DNA of 64,000 bases, taken from NCBI GenBank assembly GCA_977006965.1, contig OZ345372.1, forward strand, positions 186,001 to 250,000. The letters are read 5' to 3'. The position numbers and the translations under genes were made by a program. Shown here one piece after another: positions 39,633 through 50,113 of the stretch (positions are counted from its first letter, which is position 1; each line of letters starts with the position of its first letter). Source of the stretch: Phymatolithon calcareum. Taxonomy: Eukaryota > Rhodophyta > Florideophyceae > Hapalidiales. The notes under the pieces are model-generated. The model was given only the letters and a program-made list of their open reading frames with translations, did not search any database and was not told where the DNA came from.

Positions 39633-40667
39633 TCATTTTCCAGACGGTCCAGAAGGGAGACTTCCGTCATGGGGGCGCTTATTTGCATTAAGGACTTTTT
39701 CCTTAACGGTACTATCATCATACATGCTCTCCTCAAAGAGTAGCTGGACATGCAAGATCAGATCGTTTGTTGGCGGGTCATTTGTACGGCTTTTGTCTTC
39801 AAATCCGAGCCAGCTCTGCTCCTTGCTGCTCGGACGCACGCGACACGGAAAACGGATTCTAGCCGTGGAAGTCAGTTTTGCTGACCGTGTTTCCTTTAAC
39901 TCCTTTAAAGCCTTTTGATATGCCACCTGCCGCAGAAGTACAACAGCTCTCTCCACAGGATCGTTCTCTGCCTTACGCATCCACATGTCATGCATATATT
40001 CAGGGTCAGACAGTGACTTCGGCCAATGCACTTCTATTTCAAGGCAGTCTTCAAGCGCAGTCACTGTCGTGTTGTCAGGATTAATTCCTGAAGGGATCAG
40101 AACAGCCACCGAGAGCTTTGATGCGACAGTGATGGGACACGTCCAGGGCGCAATAACGTGCAGAGGCATAAAATTCATTCTACCCATCAGAAGCTCACTG
40201 CCTTCAGTGTCGTCAAGAGCAGCCGATCTCATTACCTTCTTGTATAGCGATGCACCTGGTGCAGCATCCCCCAGAATAGCATACAGTGCGTCCGTGCACT
40301 TCGGAGCCAAAAGGTCAGCTCCGCTTCTCATCAAAGATCCTCCAACGTCGAGATCTATATGCATACATCAATAAACGAGACAATATGTTGGCATTCGTGA
40401 TGATTAGAGCTCCACGGTTCGTTCGAAGGAGAGTAAAAACGGATCAAGATTCTTGCCTCTTTTCGGAAGCCCGAACTCCGCAGCCACCTTTTTGAACCTG
40501 CGGTTCCACGTCGCAGTGTCGTATGGAGCGAAAATCTCGTCTCGCTTTTTGAACTCACTTGGCCGTTCGTTACCGGAGAGAAGCCCGCAGCCAAACATGT
40601 TCCTCAATAGCGTGAGCGCTTCCGTCTCGTCAAACAATGACGGTATGGATGTCTTTCTCGCAGCCAT
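39633..40667 (-). pseudogene. unrecognised protein family X, member 2 (two in-frame stops)
   Basis: From ATG 40,667 (MAARKTSIPSLFDETEAL) the frame runs through SEFKKRDEIFAPYDTATWNR and FGLPKRGKNLDPFLLS to TAA at 40,404. After a TGA it continues in the same phase from 40,364 to 39,633 (DLDVGGSLMRSGADLLAPKC...). The gap could be an intron, but no donor and acceptor fit the phase, so I call it disrupted. The body blocks KLSVAVLIPSGI, LEIEVHWPKSL, MHDMWMRKAEND, RIRFPCRVRP, SWLGFEDKSR and DLILHVQLL follow the same order as member 1 at 24.1-25.0 kb (IWLPSGL, ISVVWPREL, LHKAWLDKE, YTFKLPF, YLGWKRSQTK, ILYVTLEA). Both also start with a K-T-S-(P)-I motif. Family unknown. Its 5' region is repeated at 36.7-37.3 kb. 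Confidence 0.5.
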
Positions 40668-41005
40668 TTTACACGGCAATGCCGACGTCGACTGCAGAAG
40701 CTAGAAGAGTGCTTGGATATTTGGCACGCTTGCCGACCGCCGCATTGGTCGCCATGAGTGGCGGTTGCACACCGAGAATCTGATTTGGACTGTACCGAAA
40801 CTCTATGATGCTTGTAATACAGGGCATGCGATTGGATAGATATGTAATCCATGACAAACTAACTCTAGCGTACAGTTTTATTTTCGAAATTATTGCAATG
40901 AGGCATCGTTTGTCTACAGTATCAGTCAATCCTGTATGCCCAACTTCTTCTATCAATCAAAATCACATCCTTTGCCCCATAAATCGAACTTTCCCGTATC
41001 TCCCT
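40636..41005. repeat. repeat block, intact counterpart of 36,676-37,345
   Basis: Includes the start codon and about 340 bp upstream of the family X member 2 gene, and ends at TCCCGTATCTCC, the same end point as the other copy. Such a shared boundary suggests the terminus of a mobile unit. Confidence 0.75.
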
Positions 41006-41175
41006 GAAGGAAATAGTATTTAGAGAACACTTGTCAAGCATTGATTAGATGCATACATATAATCGTCCTGAGTGTGACACCTTAGTTTTTCGAGCACACT
41101 GCAAGCTCATTACAGCTTACTGATCTAATCATGATCCAGTAGGGTATGGAAATCTGAGAAAAACTGTTCGTCTAT

Positions 41176-41534
41176 CCAGGGGAATGTTATGGGGGGGAGT
41201 AGCACTGATTTTTTTTGTTTCAAAACTTGTCTGCAAAAGCATGACATTGATGTGCCGGCAAAAATTATGAGTTCAGGCTGTATCAATAATAACTCTTGTT
41301 TACAGAATATTTCTATTGTTTTTCACCACAAAATCGAATACTGCAACGAGAGCGACCGCTACATTGGCAACTCCCAATGTTCCGGGAACGAGGGCCATAT
41401 TTTCAGCTTTCATTCTCCTTTTTATGAAGCAATTAATCTCTGCAAAATTATATCAAACACACACTATAGACGCAAATCCAAAAAATCGGTATGATAAGGG
41501 GTTCGTGTTACTCCCCCCCATAACACTCCCCTGG
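41176..41534. mobile_element. 359-bp MITE with inverted ends and TCTAT duplication
   Basis: Begins CCAGGGGAATGTTATGGGGG and ends with its reverse complement (CCCCCATAACACTCCCCTGG). TCTAT flanks both sides (41,171-41,175; 41,535-41,539). The G-run of seven to eight inside each arm is distinctive. No coding capacity. It lies 100 bp upstream of the APH-like gene. Confidence 0.85.
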
Positions 41535-41634
41535 TCTATCGTATACGATATGCAAGGCAAATCTGACTCTGCGGAAGCCATCACCACCATCATACAGAAT
41601 ATCTCGCCCAGCACTGAGAGTTGCAGTCCATGTC

Positions 41635-43041
41635 ATGTCGGCACCGCCGGAGCCTGAGTATCTATTTGTGGCGATCATGTTGGCGGAGAATGGGTCGAAA
41701 GTTCTTGTTCAAAAGGACAGCTTTCACATTTCGTTTCCTCGCATTCAACTTCCATTCCCATTTCCAGGCAGCGTATGTGACCTGATTGCTCCAAAACTGC
41801 TCGCCGTTACAAATGTTTCATTCGAATTCGGATATCTTTTCTTCAAAAAACGAAACCGCGAGTCTGCAGAAAACGCATCTTTTTTCGCTGTGATTCTTGA
41901 GCTCCATCGTGTCACCGACGGAGTTCTTGCTGGAAACTTTGAATGGATGGACTTAGTCATTCTGAAATCGCCATTGATATCTGAAGAACAAGACGTATGG
42001 GTTGTACCATACATTCAGCAGTGCATTGCGGACGAAGGTCACGAGAACTTTGAACCGTGGCAGCGTCCCGGGTGGTTCCACAAAACTGTACAACGTATGT
42101 CGCAAAGTCTGGCACCTCTTGGGTTCTTTCTTGTTGACGACAACTCGGAAGACCCTGTGGTGAAGCGAGTAGAGAGCGAAGTTGCTTTGCTCAAGGCGAA
42201 AACGAACAAAGGATTTGTGTACTTGAAGGCTGGAAGCCTAACGGAATTCCGTGTTTCAGAAATTGCCGCTAGGATATGTCCTGAGCTCACTCGAAAGCCA
42301 CTTGTCGTCAGCGAGGAATACAAGTGGATGGTGATGGAAGACTGTGGTCCTACATTATCTGACATGGCTTGCGATGTTTCGGAAGCTGGATTCCGGAACC
42401 TGCAGGTCAAGTACGCAAAACTGCAACTGAAAAGCGTCCAACACTTGCCCGAGCTGTTACAAGCTGGTGTTTCACAGGTAGACGTCAACAGCCTTATTGC
42501 ACGAGCGAATGTGGTACTCAACAACAACAAAGTTATTGACGCTTTGTGTGAAGCAACCGGAGAACATGATGTCAGCAAGTGGTCGAAAATAATGGCCGAT
42601 TTCTACTGTCATTTGTATCGGGCCCACAAATTGCCGCTTACCCTGCTTCATGGGGATTTCGCTTTCAGAAACACTACACAGCCTGACAAGAAAAAAGACG
42701 AATACCTGCTTATTGACTGGCAACTGGCTCGTATTGATCTTCCGTTTTACGATATTATACGACTGGAAAACCGCCTGCGATTTCTCGGGACTTGGTGGAA
42801 AGAGGACATCATTGATAACTATTTGCAGGTTTGGAGTGAGTATGGCTCTGTGAAAGAGCTGAAAGCCCTTCTGCCATTCTTCTTCATGAAGTATCAATTT
42901 GACGGGTTGGCTAGGCGGAATGCAAGACTAGAGTCTCAATTTGACCCCAGGTTGGAAAAGGAGGTTGTGAAGTATGCAAGTTTAGTACTGCCGAAGATTC
43001 GAAGCCTCATACATAATGTTGGTGCTCCTATAATAAAATGA
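41635..43041 (+). CDS. APH/choline-kinase-like phosphotransferase
   Basis: 468 residues. The C-terminal two thirds has the aminoglycoside phosphotransferase/protein-kinase-like fold. EYKWMVMEDCGPTL is the hinge region, LTLLHGDFAFRNT is the catalytic loop (H-G-D...N, catalytic Asp and Mg-binding Asn), and YLLIDWQLARIDLPFYD is the metal-binding D-W counterpart of DFG. Such enzymes transfer phosphate from ATP to small hydroxyl compounds; the substrate cannot be told. The first 150 residues are unrecognised. Lack of a signal peptide suggests the cytosol. The ATG at 41,635 follows a MITE closely, so the promoter may include MITE sequence. The frame is intact. Confidence 0.75.
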   Translation: MSAPPEPEYLFVAIMLAENGSKVLVQKDSFHISFPRIQLPFPFPGSVCDLIAPKLLAVTNVSFEFGYLFFKKRNRESAENASFFAVILELHRVTDGVLAGNFEWMDLVILKSPLISEEQDVWVVPYIQQCIADEGHENFEPWQRPGWFHKTVQRMSQSLAPLGFFLVDDNSEDPVVKRVESEVALLKAKTNKGFVYLKAGSLTEFRVSEIAARICPELTRKPLVVSEEYKWMVMEDCGPTLSDMACDVSEAGFRNLQVKYAKLQLKSVQHLPELLQAGVSQVDVNSLIARANVVLNNNKVIDALCEATGEHDVSKWSKIMADFYCHLYRAHKLPLTLLHGDFAFRNTTQPDKKKDEYLLIDWQLARIDLPFYDIIRLENRLRFLGTWWKEDIIDNYLQVWSEYGSVKELKALLPFFFMKYQFDGLARRNARLESQFDPRLEKEVVKYASLVLPKIRSLIHNVGAPIIK

Positions 43042-43226
43042 AAATCACACGACTGTTCATTAGTCGTAATCCACAAGATCAACGCTCCTCCACTTGCACA
43101 GCTAGTCCATGCTACGTGAGAACAGGAGATCGCGAGGGAAAAATCTGCTTGAACCTGGCCTGAAAGCAATGGGCCTCATGGTACAGTAGCATTGCCGATC
43201 AAACCTGCAGTGCACGTGCCCCAATC

Positions 43227-44099
43227 GTGTCACAATGCTGTTTTCAGGTCAGTCGGGACGGACAACATATTGCATCCGGATCATGGGACGGCACAGTTCG
43301 GGTGTGGGACGCCAACACTGGGAGAACTATCTGGACATCCTCAAATATGCTCCACCCTGTTACAAGTGCTGCGATTACGCCAGACGGCGAAAGAATATTT
43401 TCCAGGTATTTTGATAGTGCAATTCGCGTCTGGGATGCAACTTGCGAAGCAGAAGCACCTGAACAAGAATATGGACATTCCACATCGGTGGATGGCATTG
43501 CGATAAGCCGTGACGGGCTTCGAATTGCGTCTGTGTCCAGGGACGGAACGTTGCGTTTCTGGGACTCGCGCACGGGCAATCATATCAGTTGGCTATTGCC
43601 AGAGCACGCAGCAGTGTATTGCGTTTCATTCAGTCCTAACGGCCGACAGGTGGCTGCCGGTTCAGATGACGGAACTATCCGGCTCTGGGTCGCGGAGACG
43701 CTAACCCGAATTAGTAATCCTCTGGAGGGTCATACAGGTAGCGTGTTGGATGTTGCGTTAAGCTCGGATGGACTTCGGGTTGTCATAGCATCCAAATACA
43801 ATACAGTTCGTGTATGGAACGCCAGATCAATGGTGCAGATTGGAGGCGCTCTGTTGGGGTACATGACATATGTTATGGCGGTGTCTGAGAGCAGTGACGG
43901 ATGCCACGTTGTGTCCCGAGACTATGATGACGTAGTCATTGTTTGGAATCGAGGCACGGGTAGCATCGATTGGCAATCAGAAGAACGACCAGGAGCTTCT
44001 AAGCGAGAAACGATGACTGAAAATGACGGTATCTCAGGATATGAATTGACGAACGAGGAAGCGGAAAAGATAATTTGCAGTTGTGGACAGAGGGCATAG
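43227..44099 (+). CDS. WD40-repeat protein, probably 5' truncated or missing upstream exon
   Basis: Six WD40 repeats can be aligned, each ending in V-R-V-W-(D/N) or similar: GSWDGTVRVWD, RYFDSAIRVWD, VSRDGTLRFWD, GSDDGTIRLW, SKYNTVRVWN, and a degenerate DYDDVVIVWN. The first repeat starts right at the beginning of the frame, and TGCTGTTTTCAG at 43,235-43,246 looks like an acceptor, so the protein probably has more N-terminal sequence. The short-spaced repeats with S-x-D-G motifs resemble the repeat arrays of NACHT/STAND-type proteins more than housekeeping WD proteins. The last 50 residues are polar. It forms a beta-propeller for protein binding; partner unknown. Confidence 0.65.
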   Translation: MSQCCFQVSRDGQHIASGSWDGTVRVWDANTGRTIWTSSNMLHPVTSAAITPDGERIFSRYFDSAIRVWDATCEAEAPEQEYGHSTSVDGIAISRDGLRIASVSRDGTLRFWDSRTGNHISWLLPEHAAVYCVSFSPNGRQVAAGSDDGTIRLWVAETLTRISNPLEGHTGSVLDVALSSDGLRVVIASKYNTVRVWNARSMVQIGGALLGYMTYVMAVSESSDGCHVVSRDYDDVVIVWNRGTGSIDWQSEERPGASKRETMTENDGISGYELTNEEAEKIICSCGQRA

Positions 44100-44699
44100 C
44101 GTGTTTGACCCAGTTCTTTCCCGGTATTTACCGCAGAAAAGTACTCCCGTGATGACTCTGTGTATAAGAATGTACCCGCTGAAGACACATTGCTTGAAAC
44201 TTTTCCGTCTTGTGTGTACGAGTGGAAGTACAATGAAGCAAGGAAGGTTTTTGTGGTGGCACTGGGAAGTGGCGCAGTTGCTGTTTGTAACTTCATGGTC
44301 AGCGACCCATAATAAAAGTCAGACAAGCCCTTTTTTGGACGCCGCACAAATAATATCGTTAGCGCCCAGCCGTCACCAGTTTCTACGAAGCACGAAGAAG
44401 CCAATGACATACCATTTTCCGTATGCTGTAGACTACAGTCTGTAGTGCTTCCCCACGCACGGAGCTCTACAAAAAAATCTATTGTTGTCTCCCGATCCTA
44501 CGCTTCTACCACAGCGCGCGTCGTAGGTAAGCAACATGGCGATCTAGGCAGCTTGCGCAATGTGCAAATTTCTCAGCAGGATGCGTGAAAAAAAAGAAAA
44601 GCTGGCTTCACCCAACGTTTTCATGTCCTCTTGGTTTTTGAACGAATTTCGCATGTACGACGGATTACGTCCTTACCATTTGTGATGCTGTTTGGAACC
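44100..44699. other. intergenic, no gene recognised
   Basis: Only unsupported frames. Confidence 0.4.
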
Positions 44700-46392
44700 C
44701 TAACATTCTCGCACGGATACCACCATAAGCCGAATGGCGAGAGGCGAGATACGATTGACCAAACGCCGACAACGAAAATTTGTTGTTAAAAGCTTCGACT
44801 TTTGGTGAATTGAATCGCTATCAGAAAAGGCTGCTCCAGCTCCTCCGCAGTCAACCTGCCCAAGCTTGGAAGAAAACATCGCCAGAACTATAGACATCGC
44901 TTCCCGCCAGGTGCTGGTACCATCAATCAATTCTCGCGCTTTTCGAACTCAAATGCCAAGGTCCTCGACTGAAGCTCCCTCTCGAGGACAAGTGCTCTCA
45001 GAAGATAAGTTGTGGAACGAAGACTTCACAAAGTCTGAAACATCACATGGACCGGAACGTTTTCTTTTAATTCCTTCGCACTTGAGCCGACTTGCAGACA
45101 TACTCCAGACAATATTACCCACCCAATAACTTTGCAACCATAACCCTGTTTGGAGATTCCAATGGCACTCTTAGAACGGCACCGCTTTTCGACATTGGAA
45201 GCATCTCTTGGTGCGAAGAACTAGGATCTGCGGCTGCACCGTTCCAGCCAAGATGGGCGATTAACACCCGTGTTCCTCTCCCATCCTTATGGTGTTGGCA
45301 CTGAGAACGACGTGATCCGACTTTGCGCATTCAGCTCCTTTCTTTTCATGATGGGTAGTGGAGTCGTTCTGTACTTCGATCAGCAAAAAGTCCATTCTTT
45401 CCTGAATATGGGCACAACAAAGAAGGAGCAGCAGCTCGCCATCCACATGACAGTATATAAATTAGAAGCCCGATGAACCAGCAATATTCGCCATGGCCGC
45501 CATGGTAGCACGTCCAAGGACACTCGTGGATGTTAACGCAGATTGCAGAGGCTGCACACTGACTGTGGACGACCTTAGACGATCCAATCGTAATGCGCTT
45601 TCGGCATACTTCCAATCGACGCCACTCAGTGCAAGCAATGATTTGCGGCGTGCAACAGTGAGCGACGGTCCCTGAGTCCAATTAACCAGATTGCCAACTT
45701 CAAGCAGCAAGACTGTGATTATTGGTTTCATTTTGGGCATCGTACGTAGCTTGATGGCAATCCGCGTTCGTAGTCCTGCAACCCATTTTGACAGACACAC
45801 ACCATAAGACGCAATACGGGAATGATTGCCGTAATTAATTCGCCCAGAAAGGATTCACTGAAAGAATTTGCCCCGTGCCATTGTAAAAACTGTCCTAACA
45901 ACTCAAGAGCATGGCATTGTGCGCCCCATCTATTCCAATGCACAGTCCATATAACCTTCCCAGTGCCCTGGCACGCGCATTCCACGGGTCCTTCTGGGAT
46001 AGCTGGTGCTTGCCCAAGCATTCCAAGCCGGACTTGAACCGAAGCATATCTGATGGCTTGACATTGCCAACTGCTTCAAGAACGTAGTCACGGAGATCTT
46101 TGGTTGGATTCGGTAAAGTACAGGCATTTGCGCCTCGACAGGTTTGGAGCCGCTTCGGTCGTCGGAATTCCTTGGCGGTATGTGCCAAAATGCGTATTGT
46201 CATACGCAGGAGAGAATAGGGAATACATTGCCACATCGATGCGGATCTTCGATTCATGTTTGAATTTTTATACTGTACTGTAGATGATGGGCTCACAACT
46301 TCAAGTTGTTGACGTGGACGCTGAGCAGACAGAGAAAGACGAAACGATTTGGCGTTCGAAATGCTGAGAACGACAAAAGCGAAGGTAGACAC
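44700..46392 (-). pseudogene. decayed minus-strand gene, helical, identity unknown
   Basis: A series of minus frames in changing phase look like pieces of one helical protein. They are TKDLRDYVLEAVGNVKPSDM (46.1 kb), ALELLGQFLQWHGANSF and LITAIIPVLRLMV (45.9 kb), KPIITVLLLEVGNLVNW and SLLALSGVDWKYAESALRLD (45.7-45.6 kb), and two same-frame pieces separated by one stop (45,137-44,700). The alternating hydrophobic helices suggest a HEAT/ARM-like scaffold, but no motif is diagnostic. It could also be several fragments. No intact frame exceeds 165 codons. Confidence 0.3.
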
Positions 46393-46907
46393 GTCCGTCG
46401 GAGAACCAATTACAAGTAGAAACTAGAAGAACTGTAACGACGTTAGCGATCTATGCGTTCCCGGGAAACCAGGCATATCGATTGATGAGGCTGTGCTCAT
46501 CGCTCGCGTCATTTCCGCTGCAGCACGTGAGGTGCAAGGAGCTGATCTTCGGCGTGATTAGCTGAATTCTGTACACACTCCGAAAAAGAAAAACAAGGTG
46601 TCTATTGCAAGCTGCGTTGCTACATACAAAAGTTTGTACAGTACACAGTGCGTTCGACTGGCAAATCTTTCTCAGGGAAAGGGAAAATCAAAATTCCTAG
46701 TGACGCTGGAGAAAATCGACAAAAATGTACTGTAAAATTCTTGAAGGGGGCCAATCCCTTTTGGGTCAGTTGTTTCCATCATCACATTCTCACAAAATCA
46801 TGAAATGATTCTCCTAGCAGGTTTTTCCGCAAAATACTGTATCAGTATGATTTTCTATGCCAACAGACCCAGATTGATCCACAATATTTTCACGTACTGT
46901 ACTACTC
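46393..46907. other. intergenic with several TACTGTA motifs
   Basis: TACTGTA or its reverse complement TACAGTA occurs several times between 46,634 and 46,906, the last (ACGTACTGTACTACTC) just before the ATG of the oxidoreductase gene. Confidence 0.5.
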
Positions 46908-48050
46908 ATGGCGTTCGCAGCACTCGGTACGTCTGCAAAGGCCGTTTTCAGCGATGAAGCAGAAAATTTCCCCTCCTCTGCAGTGGAAGTGTATCTGGCA
47001 GCCCGTCCGACCACGACGATCGTCGCCGGAGAGCACTTTAATGTTCGTCGGGTAGAACTGCCATCGTCATCCTCACTAAGGGACGATGAAGTTCTCGTGC
47101 GGGTGCTGTGGGTGTCTGCAGATCCAGCAATGCGCGGCTGGATATCGCCTTCAAAACGCTCCTATGTTGGCCCGGTCGCACTCGGCGCCGCAATGCGGGC
47201 GTACGGCGTTGGCCGCGCCCTCACTTCCGGCCCAAATGTTCCGCGCGGTGCGCTCGTGACCGGCTTGCTCGGTTGGCGCTCTGCGGCAGTAATGCGTGCA
47301 AGCGCTTTGACCGTTGCACCGGAACTGCCGCGCGGGGTAGGAATGTCCACTCTGCTTGGTGCAATGGGCGGCACGGGATTGACTGCGTATTTTGGTCTTT
47401 TACGGGTCGGGGCGCCGCGCACGGGGGATACTGTAGTCGTAAGCGCCGCTGCAGGCGCCACTGGCGGGGTGGTCGTGCAGATTGCAAAGCGCGTTTTGGG
47501 CTGCCGCGTCATTGGCATTGCAGGAGGTCCACGAAAATGCGCGTACGTGCGCGAAACTTTTGGGGCGGACGAGTGCCTGGACTACCGCGAGAGGGAATTT
47601 GCAAAGCGGTTGAGGGAGACTGTTGGACAACGAGGCGCAGATGTGTACTTTGATAATGTTGGTGGCGCAGTGCTTGAAGCCGCGCTCGGCGTTATTCGTG
47701 ACGGAGCTCGCGTCGTGCTTTGCGGAGCGATCAGCGTGTATAATCGGCGGGATGTGCCTGGTCCTCGCAATTACCTCGCACTAATCGCCCGGCGAGCGAA
47801 GATGGAGGGATTCATTGTGACGGACTATGCGAAGGAGTTTCAGGTAGCTCAGAAGCAGCTTGCAGAGTGGATACAGGAGGGGAAGATCACTGTTCCGGAG
47901 GACGTCGTGGAAGGACTGGAAAATGCACCCCGTGCGCTTTTACGCTTGTTCAGCGGAAAGAACATTGGAAAAGTTGTCATTCGAGTTGCACATTATGATA
48001 CAGTCGACATTAATGGAAAGCCAGCTGGACTTCGGCAGAGCAGGCTGTAA
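46908..48050 (+). CDS. zinc-free MDR-family NADP-dependent oxidoreductase (prostaglandin reductase-like)
   Basis: 380 residues, intact. The DEVLVRVLWVSADPAMRGWI block near 60-80 and the late AKRMEGFIV-like segment (ARRAKMEGFIVTDYAKEF) are signatures of the leukotriene B4 12-hydroxydehydrogenase/prostaglandin reductase (PTGR, CurA) branch. The Rossmann motif is VVVSAAAGATGGVVVQIAKR (A-x-x-G-x-x-G), followed by CRVIGIAGGPRKC, whose basic residues fit NADPH. No zinc-ligand cysteine set is seen. These enzymes reduce alpha,beta-unsaturated ketones and aldehydes in the cytosol; detoxification of reactive carbonyls is a likely role in an alga. The GC-rich body differs from the AT-rich flanks. Confidence 0.88.
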   Translation: MAFAALGTSAKAVFSDEAENFPSSAVEVYLAARPTTTIVAGEHFNVRRVELPSSSSLRDDEVLVRVLWVSADPAMRGWISPSKRSYVGPVALGAAMRAYGVGRALTSGPNVPRGALVTGLLGWRSAAVMRASALTVAPELPRGVGMSTLLGAMGGTGLTAYFGLLRVGAPRTGDTVVVSAAAGATGGVVVQIAKRVLGCRVIGIAGGPRKCAYVRETFGADECLDYREREFAKRLRETVGQRGADVYFDNVGGAVLEAALGVIRDGARVVLCGAISVYNRRDVPGPRNYLALIARRAKMEGFIVTDYAKEFQVAQKQLAEWIQEGKITVPEDVVEGLENAPRALLRLFSGKNIGKVVIRVAHYDTVDINGKPAGLRQSRL

Positions 48051-48816
48051 AGTCGTGGCATGGTGCAAAGGAAGTTTGGAAACGGGTTCTGCATTTCACG
48101 AATGTCTCTTCATTCCCGTCTCGCGTACGGAACACAGCCGAAGAAGAGCACTTCAGAATAAGTTGTTACGCTCGACTCCGTTGACTTCGAAGAATTCCGT
48201 CTGTGGATTGGCCTGGACTGATACCATTTGGTGTGTCGTGAAAACTCCTTGAAGAGTTCTCACGTATGTAAAGCTCGTTGATGGAGGATCCCACATTTTT
48301 ACGGTGGTCTTTCATGATGTATACAGTACTGCTCGATTTCTTGTATGACAGGGACCGAGCAATATATGTCAATAATCATTATTGCTACTCAGAGGGAATG
48401 CTGTATTAGCCTCCTGCAAATGCAGCTTCTCCACGAAAACATTAAATTATGGTAATGTGCCTGGCCGTAATTTAAAAAATAGACTAGCATGCTCTTCATG
48501 CATTAGAAGCCACCGCACCTGAAGATATCTCATGGACAATCCGACTTTCCTTTATTTCTTGTCCATGTGTAGCATGTACGAAGTTCCAACTTTTCTGTCC
48601 GATCGCGTCCAGGACAGCATGAGAAATGGCACTTGCATTGTTAAATTCAGCTGGCGTTCTGCCTGACTCGGCACTCTACTTCATTTTAGTACTCCGTCCC
48701 ACATGAGTCAGGTTTAGTATATTGCACAGCTTAAAGTCACTCTGTTTCGACTGTAGTCGACAAAGACGCCACCAGACAGCACAATCCAGTCAAAGCTGTT
48801 CATTGATTTCTCTGCC
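48051..48816. other. intergenic, no gene recognised
   Basis: No supported frame; one TACAGTACTG motif near 48,321. Confidence 0.4.
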
Positions 48817-49856
48817 ATGATCAGGTGTGGAAGACTCATCCCACTATTTCTCGTTCTGTCCGTTCTAGTGATCGCTAAAGCTAAGCTTGCACAGCCGAAC
48901 CGCATGCAACACTACTCGAGAATTGTCGGTGGTTATCTAGAGACCAGTGCAGAAGTTGTCGCATGGCAAGCCGTAATCCTTCGCAACAGTACGCACCATC
49001 CCTCTTCTTGTTTCGCCTACATATTCAAAACAATTCATTCTAACTATGCCTCTCGGATTGCAATGGACAACCCGCAGACGTCGTAGTCTGTGGTGGTTCA
49101 GTCATATCCTACAACAAGGTCCTCACAGCCGCCCATTGCAATGTGGATAGAAAGTGGGGCAAATACTCACTTGTCGTCGGATCGGCAACCTTGTCAAAAG
49201 GCAAAAAGTACCAAATTGTACGATCGTACAGACATGAAAACTATCACCGAGGCACTCATGACGAGCCGATACACGACGTTATGGTCCTTGAATTCTACAA
49301 CCAAGACCGGTCTATCGTACCGATGTATCCCCGAATTAGCAACAACTCAACTCAGCCCGATACGAAGTCCTCCGTTTTTATTAGCGGCTTTGGCCGAACA
49401 AAGAGAGCAGGAAAGCATTCGGACTCCCTGCTAACCGCTCGAGTCCCGGTAAGAGACCCTATGTATTGCATGAAGGCATATGGAGGAATATCGATGCATC
49501 GCAGCATATGTGCGGGGAACTCCAGTGCTGATAGTTGTCAGGGCGATTCCGGCGCAGGGCTTTGGATGCGAGACAAGAAGGATCCTTCTATATTCATTAT
49601 TATGGGAGTTGTTTCCTACGGTGCCGGCTGCGCAATGCTCAACGCCCCGGGCATCTATGTTCGCATTTCAACATATAGCGAATGGGTGGCAGGTAAAATT
49701 GGCGCGCCCCCAACCCCTTTTCTCACTTCTCGCCACAGGACGCTCATCATCTGGGGAGTTCTCGCTGCAATTATTCTGCTTACTGTAACTATTGTAACGA
49801 TTATTGTCGCATCAATGCGCAGATCTAGGGCATCGAAGTCGGCGCCAAATTATTAA
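48817..49856 (+). pseudogene. membrane-anchored trypsin-like serine protease 1, single frameshift
   Basis: The start at 48,817 gives a signal peptide (LIPLFLVLSVLVIAKAKLAQ) and the activation-type sequence RIVGGYLETSAEVVAWQ. The frame must change between about 49,044 and 49,085 (one missing base would do). After that VVCGGSVISYNKVLTAAHC has the catalytic His, HDVMVLEF the Asp, and SADSCQGDSGAGL the Ser. D189 (in ADSC) predicts cleavage after Lys/Arg. A C-terminal helix (IIWGVLAAIILLTVTIVTII) followed by RRSR anchors the enzyme in a membrane with the protease outside. The paralogue follows in tandem at 50.1 kb. The single indel could be an assembly error. Confidence 0.8.
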
Positions 49857-50113
49857 GTGTAACGGCTGATCCATCCATCTGCTCATAAAAATTTATTGAT
49901 TCAAGCGATTCGACACGAACTGACAACGAAACGGCGTTTGCCGCTGTAGGGCAAAAGAATGTTTATTTCGCAATAAACTAGTCTATCGAACAGACACTGA
50001 GCACTGACTACAGTTAAACAAGGCGCTGCAGCTGCGTCAATAATGCTCAAGGTGGGGACATATTGTGCTGCACACTGGCAAGCCGTAAGCAACCTTTGGA
50101 GCAACACGATGCA

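Noticed and set aside
40365-40403. Intron joining the two halves of family X member 2
   Set aside because: The halves are in the same phase, but no GT donor gives a phase compatible with the ATAG acceptor; recorded as two in-frame stops instead.
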